NCBI GenBank assembly: GCA_022447205.1
Contig: JAKVBQ010000008.1
Coordinates: forward strand, 39,746-103,745
Reading direction: 5' to 3'
DNA from: Phycisphaerales bacterium
Lineage (GTDB): Bacteria; Planctomycetota; Phycisphaerae; Phycisphaerales; SM1A02
DNA length: 64,000 nucleotides
Position numbers and translations under genes: made by a program. Below the pieces are notes generated by a model, which searched no databases, was not told the DNA's origin, and was given only the letters and a program-made list of their open reading frames with translations. Shown piece after piece: positions 1-8,070 of the stretch; within the stretch, counting starts at the first letter, position 1; each line of letters opens with the position of its first letter.

Positions 1-218
1 AATTCGAGCAGCCCCCGGTCGACGGCGACCCGATGATTGGTGATCAGGACCAGCCGACCATCGTCCAGCTCGCCGATCACGGTGACCGCACCCGGATGTC
101 GCACCACATCCTTTACGATGCTGCCATCACCATCGACCCATTCCATGCGCTCGACGGAGAACACGGGGCCGGTGTGGGTGACGGTGACTTGCGCAGGTAC
201 GTTCACATTGGGCATCAT
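1..218 (-). CDS. NUDIX hydrolase, ADP-ribose pyrophosphatase type (N-terminal part)
   Basis: Only the first 72 codons lie in the window; the gene runs off the left edge. The visible part reads MMPNVNVPAQVTV, then RHPGAVTVI and DDGRLVLITNHR, which match the strand that precedes the Nudix box in ADP-ribose pyrophosphatase-like NUDIX proteins (usually RHPGAVAVL then QYR). The Nudix box itself lies outside the window, so catalysis cannot be checked. Two consecutive ATG codons start the gene at 218 or 215. It diverges from mlaF with only 9 bases between the two start codons. Family assignment is fairly secure, substrate is not. Confidence 0.7.
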   Translation of the reverse strand, partial: MMPNVNVPAQVTVTHTGPVFSVERMEWVDGDGSIVKDVVRHPGAVTVIGELDDGRLVLITNHRVAVDRGLLE

Positions 219-227
219 AGGAGCCTC
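219..227. promoter_or_regulatory. 9-bp spacer carrying ribosome-binding sites for two divergent genes
   Basis: The spacer aggagcctc reads AGGAG on the plus strand, 4 bases before the mlaF ATG. On the minus strand it reads GAGGCTCCT, giving GAGG 5 bases before the NUDIX ATG. Each mRNA must therefore begin inside the coding region of the other gene. Confidence 0.6.
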
Positions 228-1055
228 ATGGCCAGAACAGGTACAGCAAGAGAAGGCGATGGTGGCAGGCCACTGGTGCAGGTCGAGGGTCTTCACAAGA
301 GCTTCGACGAGACGCCGGTCCTGAAGGGGATCGACCTGGCCTTCGCCCCCCACCGGACCACCGTGGTCCTGGGCCCCTCCGGTTGCGGCAAGTCAGTCCT
401 CCTGAAGCACCTCGTGGGCCTGCTGCGCCCGGATCAGGGGGAGGTCCGGTTCGACGGCGAACGGATCGACACGCTGCCCGAACGGGAGTTCACCCGGATC
501 AGGCGGCAGTTCGGGTTTCTCTTCCAGATGGGCGCCCTCTTCGACTCGCTCAAGGTGAGCGAGAACATCGAGTTCCCCCTCCGGGAGGCGGGCATCGCCG
601 ACCCCGAGGAGCGGCACGAACGGATCCGGGAGGTCCTTTCGATGGTCGGACTCGAGGCCTGCATGTCGATGATGCCCGCCGATCTCTCCGGGGGTCAACG
701 CAAGCGGATCGCACTGGCACGTTCGATCGTCCTGCGCCCGAGGGTGGTGCTCTACGACGAACCGACCACCGGCCTGGACCCGATCCGCTCGGACGTCATC
801 AACGAGCTGATCCTGAAGTTGCAACATGAACTTGAAGCGACGAGCATCGTCGTGACCCACGACCTGACCAGCGCCTTCAAGGTGGCGGACCACATGGTCC
901 TGATGCTGGACGGTCGGATCGTGATGGAAGGGCCACCGGAACGGTTCCGAGCCCCGGAAGACCCCGAGATCGCGCGATTCATGCAAGGGCGCGCCTCGAA
1001 CCAGGACCTCGCGGCGATCCGCGAATCAACCAGCAGGACCGGAGCTGCAACGTGA
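228..1055 (+). CDS. mlaF: MlaF-type ABC transporter ATP-binding protein
   Basis: ATPase of a Mla/MCE phospholipid transport system between inner and outer membranes, acting on the cytoplasmic face with an MlaE permease. The 275-residue protein has the Walker A motif GPSGCGKS at 49-56, a Q-loop near 99, the signature LSGGQ at 153-157, and Walker B VVLYDE followed by PTTGLDP near 173-185. The ATG at 228 is chosen because AGGAG precedes it and homology starts just after; an in-frame ATG at 33 would lie antisense within the NUDIX gene. The stop overlaps the GTG start of mlaD by 4 bases. The matching permease gene is not adjacent; an mlaE lies at 20.2 kb. Confidence 0.92.
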   Translation: MARTGTAREGDGGRPLVQVEGLHKSFDETPVLKGIDLAFAPHRTTVVLGPSGCGKSVLLKHLVGLLRPDQGEVRFDGERIDTLPEREFTRIRRQFGFLFQMGALFDSLKVSENIEFPLREAGIADPEERHERIREVLSMVGLEACMSMMPADLSGGQRKRIALARSIVLRPRVVLYDEPTTGLDPIRSDVINELILKLQHELEATSIVVTHDLTSAFKVADHMVLMLDGRIVMEGPPERFRAPEDPEIARFMQGRASNQDLAAIRESTSRTGAAT

Positions 1056-2062
1056 ATGAACATGGACGCAACTTCGTCATCGGACTGGTGACCATCGTGG
1101 CACTGGTGGGCCTCAGCTCCCTGCTGCTGCAGTTCGGCGAGCTCGATCGACTCCTGAACCCGACCTACACCCTGAAACTCGAACTGAACTCCGCGGGCAC
1201 GCTCAGGCCCGGCAGCCGCATCAGCCTCAACGGCGTGCAGATCGGCAGCGTCAACTCCGTGGGACTCGTCGAGGATCTCGAACATCCGGTCGTCATCGAG
1301 GCCTCGGTCGATCGTCGCTATCCGATCCCCGTCGGCACCTCCGCGGTCGTCTCCGATGCCCTGATCGGCAACGGCGGACGGATCGAGATGATCATGCCGG
1401 CGGACCGGACCCTTGATGGCCCGACTCTGCCGATGGACGGCACGGCGATGATCACGGGGCAGTGGCAGTCGCTCGGGGACACGATCGTGGAACAGCTTGA
1501 GGGGCAGATGGTGCCGGTGATGGAGGCCCTGGACTCGTTCAACGAACTGGCCGCGGCATGGACCGGAATCGGAGACCGGGTGGGACGCATGCTCGACCCC
1601 GCACTCAGCGAGGAACCCGGTTCCGTCGTGGGCACGGTCGATGAACTCAACGCCACCCTGAAGAGTGCGGCGGAAGCGATGGAACTGGCGCGAACATGGC
1701 TGGGTGACGAACAACTTCGTGCGGACGTCAATGCCGCCGCCTGGAAGGCCAACAAGCTCCTCGAAAGCGCCACCGAAGCCACCAACAACGTGAGCCGGCT
1801 CGCCGAGGAGGCGGGCGGCGACCTGAACCGACTCACGGATGCCGTCCTCCCGGTCACCGAGGAGATGGCACGAACCCTCGAACGCCTGGGGACCGTGCTC
1901 CAGTCCGCCTCCGAAGGCGAAGGCACGATCGGCCAGTTGATGAGCAATCCGGATCTCTACCGAAGCCTCGAGGAGGCTGCACGCAGACTGGACAACACCC
2001 TCGAGCAGCTCGAACTCCTGCTCCAGAAGATCCGGGACGAGGGACTTCAGGTCGGAACGTGA
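1052..2062 (+). CDS. mlaD: MlaD/MCE family lipid-transport protein
   Basis: Substrate-binding component of the Mla/MCE transporter, anchored in the inner membrane and facing the periplasm. A short cytoplasmic tail (MNEHGRN) is followed by one membrane helix at about residues 9-27, then an MCE domain at about 38-120 with the typical phrases GTLRPGSRISLNGVQIGSV and ISDAL-like strand. The remaining 200 residues are helical and charged, as in long MCE proteins that build a periplasmic channel. Length 336 residues. It starts with GTG inside the last codons of mlaF, so the two are translationally coupled. Confidence 0.9.
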   Translation: MNEHGRNFVIGLVTIVALVGLSSLLLQFGELDRLLNPTYTLKLELNSAGTLRPGSRISLNGVQIGSVNSVGLVEDLEHPVVIEASVDRRYPIPVGTSAVVSDALIGNGGRIEMIMPADRTLDGPTLPMDGTAMITGQWQSLGDTIVEQLEGQMVPVMEALDSFNELAAAWTGIGDRVGRMLDPALSEEPGSVVGTVDELNATLKSAAEAMELARTWLGDEQLRADVNAAAWKANKLLESATEATNNVSRLAEEAGGDLNRLTDAVLPVTEEMARTLERLGTVLQSASEGEGTIGQLMSNPDLYRSLEEAARRLDNTLEQLELLLQKIRDEGLQVGT

Positions 2063-2108
2063 CGACCGGATGACGGTCAACGACCGACCGGAATCGACGG
2101 ACGAAAAA

Positions 2109-2145
2109 GAGACGAAGGGGCGGATGGGATCCGCCCCTTCGTCTC
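2109..2145 (-). terminator. Intrinsic terminator, 17-bp perfect stem
   Basis: The arms 2109-2125 and 2129-2145 are perfectly complementary over 17 bp with a GGG loop. On the minus strand the hairpin is followed by TCTTTTTCG, so it best terminates the OmpA-family gene ending at 2186. On the plus strand it lies 46 bases after mlaD without a T tract and may act in both directions. Confidence 0.85.
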
Positions 2146-2185
2146 ATGGACCGTCATCGAACGCCGGAGCGTCGATCGGATCGAA

Positions 2186-2833
2186 TCACTCGTCGACCAC
2201 GACCACCAGCTCGACTCGTCGGCTCTGTGCCTTGGTCGACCTGGGCTGATTGGGTCCGTAGCTCGCGTAGGAGATCTTCTTCGAGGGGATGCCCTTCGAC
2301 TGGATGTATTCACCCACGGAGAAGGCACGCTCGAAACCGAGATGATGATTGGTCTCGTAGCGGTCCTTGGACTTGCGGATGGGATCGGTGTCGGTGAAGC
2401 CGACCAGCCTGATCTCCCTGCCGGGGTAGTTGGACTTGATGTCGGAGACGACTGCGTTCAGCGAGTTCTTCGCACTCGACTTCAGCGTGTCGCGACCGGA
2501 ATCAAAGAGCACGTCGCTCGGGAGGTTCACCACGATCTCACCACCGCGAGTCTCGGCCTGGAAGCCGCCGATGGTCGTCGCGCTGGGCGCGGTGGTCTGG
2601 TTGGCCATGAGATCGGCCTGCAGCTGCTGGTTGCGCAGCTTGAGTTGGTCGTTCTGCTGGCGCAGGGTCTGCGAAGTTCTCTTCTGGTCGTCGAGTTGCA
2701 TCCGCAGGGTGGTTGCTTCCTCGTGCAGCAGCGACTCCCGGTCCTGCGTGGACTGGTCGCATCCGCCGGCAGTCAGCATGACGAAGCCGCCGGCCAAAAC
2801 TGCCCCGAGCCACATGAAACGTCGATGGGTCAT
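2186..2833 (-). CDS. OmpA family lipoprotein with coiled coil
   Basis: A 215-residue outer-membrane lipoprotein likely to bind peptidoglycan. The start at 2833 gives a signal peptide MTHRRFMWLGAVLAGG ending in a lipobox TAGGC. Next comes a heptad-like charged and Gln-rich helix (about 30-80). The C-terminal OmpA domain (about 100-215) has FDSGRDTL, GFTDTDPIR and AQSRRVELVVV, which match the NxxLSxxRA/RRVE pattern of OmpA, although the usual LSxxRA segment is replaced by NHHLGFERA. GGAAAGGA lies about 10 bases before the ATG. It resembles the second OmpA lipoprotein at 15.9 kb. Confidence 0.85.
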   Translation of the reverse strand: MTHRRFMWLGAVLAGGFVMLTAGGCDQSTQDRESLLHEEATTLRMQLDDQKRTSQTLRQQNDQLKLRNQQLQADLMANQTTAPSATTIGGFQAETRGGEIVVNLPSDVLFDSGRDTLKSSAKNSLNAVVSDIKSNYPGREIRLVGFTDTDPIRKSKDRYETNHHLGFERAFSVGEYIQSKGIPSKKISYASYGPNQPRSTKAQSRRVELVVVVDE

Positions 2834-2895
2834 CAGTACGGCATCCTTTCCGCTGTGTTCTGGTGTGGCCTGCACGCTCTCGGCAGGATGGTTGC

Positions 2896-2924
2896 ATTTC
2901 ACCCGCTGGAAGCGGATTCTGCAA
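2896..2924 (-). promoter_or_regulatory. Predicted sigma70-type promoter for the OmpA lipoprotein gene
   Basis: On the minus strand TTGCAG (2924-2919) and TGAAAT (2901-2896) are separated by 17 bases. They lie 63 bases upstream of the ATG at 2833, in the only gap before the prepilin peptidase gene. Confidence 0.5.
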
Positions 2925-2937
2925 GGCCCGCAACCTC

Positions 2938-4137
2938 TTACGTGAAGAGACCGGGGAAAACTTCAGCCCCGACATCGAGCAGCACCGGGCGCAGGAAGAC
3001 CACGAGCACCACCGCGAGCGCAAGATGCGGGCCGTAGGGGAGCTCCTTGCCGAGACCCGGGAGGACCCGCCCCCCGATGGCACGCAGGAGCACCCAGAGC
3101 AGGCCGAAGAAGGGCGCGAGGAAGAAGGCGACCACCGGATCCACGCAACCGAAGGCCGCACCCACCGCTCCAAGCAGGTGGACGTCACCTGCCCCCATCG
3201 CCTCCTTGCCGAAGGCCAGGGAGCCGAGGATCCGGACCGCCCAGACGACCCCTGCACCGCAGAGCCAGCCCCCGACCGAGGCGCCAAGCGCCATCACCAG
3301 AAGGGGCGGCTGCCCGTCGAGTGAGCGACCGATGAAAAAACCCGCGGCAATGCCCAGCAGGCAGGGCAGGAGGAAGAGCAGCTCGACGAGCATCTCACGT
3401 CGGGCATGTGGGTAGTCCGCCAGGACATCCCCTTCCTGCACGTAGTCCTCGTAGTCCTCGAAGCTGTACCGCAGCACCCCGGTACGGAGCAGGCCCACGC
3501 CGAGCAGCGCCCCACCCAGCCCACCGAATGCGGCGATCGAGGCGGCCCAGCCGAGCGTCGGAATCGGCCACTCCCCCACCACCTTGGCATGGACCGGCAG
3601 GAGGGCCTGGATCGGCCAAAGGATCCAGCAGGCGATCGTCGTGAACCAGGGAATCTGGATCGGGATGATGAAGGTCCGGGCATCGATCACGGTCATCGCG
3701 AAGAGACCGAGCAAGGTGAGCGCCCAGCAGAGGTAGGCCGGCCAGGAGCCGACGAGCTTCTGGCGATACCACCACTCACCACCGATCGCACTCCAGAAGT
3801 CGCTCGGTGGGATGAGATAGAGCAGCGCGGCCAGGCCGGCGAGCAACACGCCACCGGCGACCTCGACCAGGGGGTACTGGATCGAGATGCCGGCCGAACA
3901 TCGGCCGCATCGACCGCGCAGGAGGAGCCAGCTGATGATCGGGATGTTGTCATGCCAGCGGAGGCGCGCACCGCATCGGGGACAGCGGCTTGGTGGGGAG
4001 ACCACGCTGAGCCCGTTGGGCAGTCGATACATGACGACGTTCAGGAACGAGCCGGCGCAGGCACCGAAGGCGAAGATGAAGGCGAGCCCGACCCCCCAGC
4101 TCAACCATTGCATCGTTGTCATCGATAGAGAACCCAC
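2938..4137 (-). CDS. Prepilin peptidase (A24 family, GspO/PilD type)
   Basis: Membrane aspartic protease that cleaves and N-methylates type IV pilin-like prepilins. N-terminal [12 protein letters not shown] is followed by a zinc-binding pair CPRC and CGRC (about residues 54-80), as in bifunctional PilD. The catalytic aspartates are visible in [10 protein letters not shown] and [13 protein letters not shown]. About eight hydrophobic segments are present. At 399 residues it is longer than usual because of an acidic cytoplasmic insert ([16 protein letters not shown]). The GTG at 4137 is preferred over the ATG at 4122 because GAGGAG precedes it by 6 bases. No pilin genes are in the window. Confidence 0.92.
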   Translation of the reverse strand: MGSLSMTTMQWLSWGVGLAFIFAFGACAGSFLNVVMYRLPNGLSVVSPPSRCPRCGARLRWHDNIPIISWLLLRGRCGRCSAGISIQYPLVEVAGGVLLAGLAALLYLIPPSDFWSAIGGEWWYRQKLVGSWPAYLCWALTLLGLFAMTVIDARTFIIPIQIPWFTTIACWILWPIQALLPVHAKVVGEWPIPTLGWAASIAAFGGLGGALLGVGLLRTGVLRYSFEDYEDYVQEGDVLADYPHARREMLVELLFLLPCLLGIAAGFFIGRSLDGQPPLLVMALGASVGGWLCGAGVVWAVRILGSLAFGKEAMGAGDVHLLGAVGAAFGCVDPVVAFFLAPFFGLLWVLLRAIGGRVLPGLGKELPYGPHLALAVVLVVFLRPVLLDVGAEVFPGLFT

Positions 4138-4198
4138 GCAGTGCTCCTCTGGCTCACCGGGACACGCAGGGCGCTCCGCAGATCACTACATCGGTCGA

Positions 4199-4468
4199 TC
4201 ACCCCTCGGGAGGTGCCTCTTCCGAGTGAATTTCATCGATTCGGAGGGACTTGACCCGCTGCTCGGCGTCGCCAAGGACCGCCTTGCAGCGCTTGATCAG
4301 CTGATCACCACGCTGGTACGCGGCGATCGAAGCCTCCAGGCCGATCTCGCCCTGCTCGATCCTGCTGATGATCTCCTCCAGCGCATGGAGTGCTTCCTCG
4401 AACGGAAGGGAGGCGATCTCGGGATCCAGTTCGGTGGACGGGGCGTCGTCTTTTCGCTTCGCAGCCAT
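4199..4468 (-). CDS. xseB: Exodeoxyribonuclease VII small subunit
   Basis: An 89-residue subunit of exonuclease VII, which degrades single-stranded DNA from both ends. The family pattern is complete: PFEEALHALEEIISRIEQGE, LEASIAAYQRGDQLI and CKAVLGDAEQRV. It follows xseA by 9 bases in the same direction, so the two subunits are made from one mRNA. Length and motif order are normal for the family. Confidence 0.95.
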   Translation of the reverse strand: MAAKRKDDAPSTELDPEIASLPFEEALHALEEIISRIEQGEIGLEASIAAYQRGDQLIKRCKAVLGDAEQRVKSLRIDEIHSEEAPPEG

Positions 4469-4477
4469 GAGCGGAGT

Positions 4478-5899
4478 CTACTCCGAGGGTGGTGTTTGGT
4501 CGACAGGCGGATCCTCGGTGCGGTCCTGCACCGTGGCATCGAACCGGCCGTCGGACAGGATCGTGGTCAGGGTCTGGCCGGAACGGACATCGCGAATCGA
4601 GCGCACGACCCGACCATCCGCATCGAGGGTGCAGGCATACCCGCGAGCGAGCACCGCCCTTGGACCGACGCTTCGGAGTTGCCTCGATCGTGCATCGAGG
4701 TCCGACGCGGCACGCTGCAGTCGTCCGTCCAGTGCCAGCGCGAGCCGATCCTGCAATGCCGTGACCTTCGCACCGGCAGCCGACACCTGCGCGGTCGGCC
4801 GTTTTCCTTCGAGTGCGGTGGCAAGATTCGCCATCCTCAACCGTTTCCGATCGAAGGAGGCCGCGAGCGCACGGACCAGCCGAGCGGGGCTGCGTCCGAA
4901 TCGTTCCCGCATCAGTTCCAATCGGCGCCGCAAGGCGGAGGCGAGCCGATCCGCCTGATAGTCGACCTGGGCCAGCAGTTCCTCCGCATCAGGCACCAGG
5001 TGCACCGCGGCCTGGGTCGGGGTCGATGCCCGTTGATCGGCGACGAGTTCGATGATCGAGGTGTCGACCTCGTGACCGATCGCGGCGACCAGCGGCGTCC
5101 GGCAGCGATACGCGGCATCCGCCACGACACGCTCGTTGAACGCCCAGAGATCCTCGCGAGAACCACCTCCGCGCGTGACGAGGATCGCATCGATCCCGAG
5201 GCGTGACGCATTCCGATCGAGCCCGGTGATCGCGCGGGCGATCTCTGCGGCGGCGCCGTCCCCCTGGACCCGGACATCGACGACCAGAAGTTCGACCGAC
5301 GGCATCCGGTTCGCGGCGGTGCGACGGACGTCCTCGATCGCAGCACCACTCGCCGAGGTCACCACCGCGATGCGACGCGGGAACCCGGGGAGCGCCTGCT
5401 TGTGCCGCTCGTCGAAGTATCCCGCCTCCTTCAGCTCGGCACACAACGCCCTGAACTGCTGTTCAAGCGTGCCTTCGCCCTTGCGTTCGATCTTCGTCAC
5501 GTAGAACTGGGTGCGTCCCCCCGGTACCCAGTGGGAGACCCGACCGGTGACCAGGACCTCCTCGCCGGCATCGAGTGGTGGATCGAGAGCGACCCGTTCC
5601 GCATCCGAACGCCACATGACACAGGGCAGCACCGACCCCTCGTCCTTGATCGAGAAGTACCAGTGGCCGCGACGGTTGAGGTTGGTCAGTTCACCGAGCA
5701 CCCGGATCGAGCCACGGAAGCCGTCCTCGAGATGTCTCTTGATCCGTTCGTTGAGCAGGCTCGGGGTCAACGTGGGATCCGGCTTCGGGGCCGAACCGGG
5801 CTCGCCCCCTCCCGAGGACGGGGGCGGAGGCGCATCCGGGGGTTGTTCCCAGAGGGAACCGCCCAGGGCGGCATCGGGATTGAAGGGCTTCCTCGCCAT
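4478..5899 (-). CDS. xseA: Exodeoxyribonuclease VII large subunit
   Basis: Catalytic subunit of exonuclease VII, 473 residues. After a Pro-rich N-terminal tail (WEQPPDAPPPPSSGG) comes the OB-fold nucleic-acid-binding domain (about 50-150: VLGELTNLNRRGHWYFSIKD) and the catalytic domain with the family hallmarks VVTSASGAAIEDVRR, TRGGGSREDLWAFNE and PLVAAIGHEVDTSI. The ATG at 5899 (MARKPFNPD) is chosen because a -10-like TATTGT lies 7 bases upstream and no Shine-Dalgarno is seen. The gene diverges from recG; the start codon overlaps an alternative recG ATG at 5898. Confidence 0.95.
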   Translation of the reverse strand: MARKPFNPDAALGGSLWEQPPDAPPPPSSGGGEPGSAPKPDPTLTPSLLNERIKRHLEDGFRGSIRVLGELTNLNRRGHWYFSIKDEGSVLPCVMWRSDAERVALDPPLDAGEEVLVTGRVSHWVPGGRTQFYVTKIERKGEGTLEQQFRALCAELKEAGYFDERHKQALPGFPRRIAVVTSASGAAIEDVRRTAANRMPSVELLVVDVRVQGDGAAAEIARAITGLDRNASRLGIDAILVTRGGGSREDLWAFNERVVADAAYRCRTPLVAAIGHEVDTSIIELVADQRASTPTQAAVHLVPDAEELLAQVDYQADRLASALRRRLELMRERFGRSPARLVRALAASFDRKRLRMANLATALEGKRPTAQVSAAGAKVTALQDRLALALDGRLQRAASDLDARSRQLRSVGPRAVLARGYACTLDADGRVVRSIRDVRSGQTLTTILSDGRFDATVQDRTEDPPVDQTPPSE

Positions 5900-5912
5900 G
5901 GGACGTACAATA
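5897..5912. promoter_or_regulatory. Shared divergent promoter of xseA and recG
   Basis: TACAATA at 5906-5912 is a near-perfect -10 on both strands: TACAAT (5906-5911) reads toward recG and TATTGT (5912-5907) toward xseA. The latter is 7 bases from the xseA ATG. CATG at 5897-5900 contains an ATG on each strand. No clear -35 was found for either direction. Confidence 0.5.
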
Positions 5913-5924
5913 GACGCACTCGCC

Positions 5925-8036
5925 GTGTCAGATACGAAATCCATCTCGATCCACACCCCACTCGGAACCCTGCCCGGGATCGGGGAGGCCATGCGCGGAC
6001 GGTTCGCCCGACTGGGACTGAACGTCGTCGGTGACCTGCTTCGACACCTCCCGATGCGCTACGAGCACGAACTCGCGGAGCTTTCGATCGAGGCGGCCTG
6101 CGAACGGATGGAAGCGGAACCCAAGGCCACGCTTGCGGTTCGCGGCACGATCGCGGTCATCCGCCGAGCGCCGGGCCGGCGCCCACGGATCGAGGCCACC
6201 CTCGAGGACGAGACCGGCACCGCACGCCTGGTCTGGTTCAACGCCGGGTGGGTGATGGGCAAGCTCCATCCGGGCTTCGAACTCCTGGTCCAGGGCAAGG
6301 GCAGCCTCTATCGCGACACCCTCCAATTCTCGAATCCACGCTTCACGGTCCTTGACGATGACGAACCAGCCCCGCCGTCGAACGAGGATCGACTCCGACC
6401 GATCTATCCGGGCAGCGAGGAACTCCCCTCCGCACGCATCGAACGCACGATCGAAGGCATCCTCGAAGCCGCCATCCGTGAGATCGAGGACCCCCTGCCG
6501 GAAACCTACCGCGTGCAACGCGGGCTGATGCCGCTCGCCGATGCCTACCGGGCCGCGCATGCCCCGAAGGACGAGGAGGAGGCACGTCGCGCACGGGAAC
6601 GCCTCGCCTTCGATGAACTGCTGCTGCTCCAGCTCGGCGTCATGATGCGCCGACACCACCTGCGCGAACGACTGCGGGCACCTGCACTCCGTTGGGATGA
6701 CGAACTCGACGCGAGGATTCGCGCACGCTTCCCGTTCTCCCTGACCGGTGCGCAGTCACAGGTGATCCGCGAGATCGCCGCCGACCTCGCGCGGGAAGGC
6801 CCGATGAATCGCCTGCTGCAGGGAGACGTCGGTGCGGGCAAGACCGTCGTCGCCCTCTACGGCATGCTCCTCGCCGCGGCCACCGGACACCAGGCGTGCC
6901 TGATGGCGCCGACGGAACTCCTGGCCGAACAGCACCTCGCCTCGATCAGGTCGATGCTCGCGGACAGCGACGTCGAGATCGTCCTCCTGACCGGCGGCCT
7001 CCCCGCCGCGATCCGACGGGAACGCCTCGAACGCATCGCCTCGGGCGACGTCGACATCGTGGTGGGCACGCATGCACTTCTCACCGAGAGCGTCCGCTTC
7101 AAGAGCCTCGCCCTCGCGGTGGTCGACGAACAGCACCGGTTCGGTGTCGCCCAGCGTGCCGCACTCCGGGAGAAGAGCGCGTCCGATGACCTGGTGCCCC
7201 ATGTCCTGGTGATGACCGCGACACCGATTCCACGCACGCTGTCCCTCACGCTCTTCGGGGACCTCGACGTCTCGGTGATCGACGGGAGGCTGCCGGGACG
7301 GACGCCGGTCGTGACCCGCGTCGTCGGTGACGAGAAGCGTGACGACGTCTACGGCTACGTCGCGGACCGGCTGGCCCGGGGCGAGCAGGCGTACGTGGTC
7401 GTGCCCGCGATCGACGAATCGGATCTCGGCCTTGCCGACGTCCACTCGCACCTGGAACGACTGGCGGCAGGGTCGCTCGCCGGCTGCACGATCGAGGCGA
7501 TGCACGGCCGACTCGATGCCGGGGAACGTGACGCGGTGATGCAACGCTTCCGTGACGGGGAGACCCAGTGCCTGGTCGCGACGGTCGTCATCGAGGTCGG
7601 GGTCGATGTTCCCAGGGCGACGGTCATCGTCGTCGAACACGCGGAGCGCTTCGGACTCGCCCAGCTCCACCAGCTTCGGGGGCGCGTGGGCCGTGGCGAA
7701 CTGCGCGGGGTCTGCGCCCTGATCGGCAACCCCACCACGGATGATGCGACCCGACGCCTGGAGGCGATCGCCTCGACGGAGGATGGCTTCGCGATCGCGG
7801 AGCTGGATCTCGGGATCCGGGGACCGGGCGAACTCTTCGGTGCACGACAGTCGGGGCTGCCGCCCTTCCGCGTCGCGGACCTTGCCCGCGACATCGAGCT
7901 GTTGAACAAGGCCCGCACCGATGCGGCGGCCTGGATCGAGCGCTCGCCGGAACTCGCGGCACCCGAGGAGGCCCTGCTCAGGCGGAAGCTGATGCTGGTC
8001 TATGGCGAGGCCCTCGGCATCGGCGACGTCGGCTGA
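5925..8036 (+). CDS. recG: ATP-dependent DNA helicase RecG
   Basis: Branch-migrating helicase that regresses stalled forks and processes Holliday junctions. From this GTG start it has 703 residues, normal for RecG. The N-terminal wedge/OB region (GTLPGIGEAMRGRFARLGL, then LRHLPMRYE) precedes the helicase core with Walker A GDVGAGKT, DEQHRFG (the RecG form of DEAD), VMTATPIPRTL, and the C-terminal GRVGRG and RLEAIASTEDGFAIAE motifs. An ATG at 5898 would add 9 residues, but it lies upstream of the TACAAT -10, so the GTG at 5925 is preferred. Start choice is uncertain; identity is secure. Confidence 0.93.
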   Translation: MSDTKSISIHTPLGTLPGIGEAMRGRFARLGLNVVGDLLRHLPMRYEHELAELSIEAACERMEAEPKATLAVRGTIAVIRRAPGRRPRIEATLEDETGTARLVWFNAGWVMGKLHPGFELLVQGKGSLYRDTLQFSNPRFTVLDDDEPAPPSNEDRLRPIYPGSEELPSARIERTIEGILEAAIREIEDPLPETYRVQRGLMPLADAYRAAHAPKDEEEARRARERLAFDELLLLQLGVMMRRHHLRERLRAPALRWDDELDARIRARFPFSLTGAQSQVIREIAADLAREGPMNRLLQGDVGAGKTVVALYGMLLAAATGHQACLMAPTELLAEQHLASIRSMLADSDVEIVLLTGGLPAAIRRERLERIASGDVDIVVGTHALLTESVRFKSLALAVVDEQHRFGVAQRAALREKSASDDLVPHVLVMTATPIPRTLSLTLFGDLDVSVIDGRLPGRTPVVTRVVGDEKRDDVYGYVADRLARGEQAYVVVPAIDESDLGLADVHSHLERLAAGSLAGCTIEAMHGRLDAGERDAVMQRFRDGETQCLVATVVIEVGVDVPRATVIVVEHAERFGLAQLHQLRGRVGRGELRGVCALIGNPTTDDATRRLEAIASTEDGFAIAELDLGIRGPGELFGARQSGLPPFRVADLARDIELLNKARTDAAAWIERSPELAAPEEALLRRKLMLVYGEALGIGDVG

Positions 8037-8058
8037 ACAGGCGAACGGTCCCGGGTGG

Positions 8059-8070
8059 TATGGTCCGGAC
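8059..8070 (+). promoter_or_regulatory. -10-like element 6 bases before polX
   Basis: TATGGT at 8059-8064 is followed by exactly 6 bases and the ATG at 8071, with no Shine-Dalgarno between. This geometry would give a leaderless mRNA. No good -35 is visible. Confidence 0.4.
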
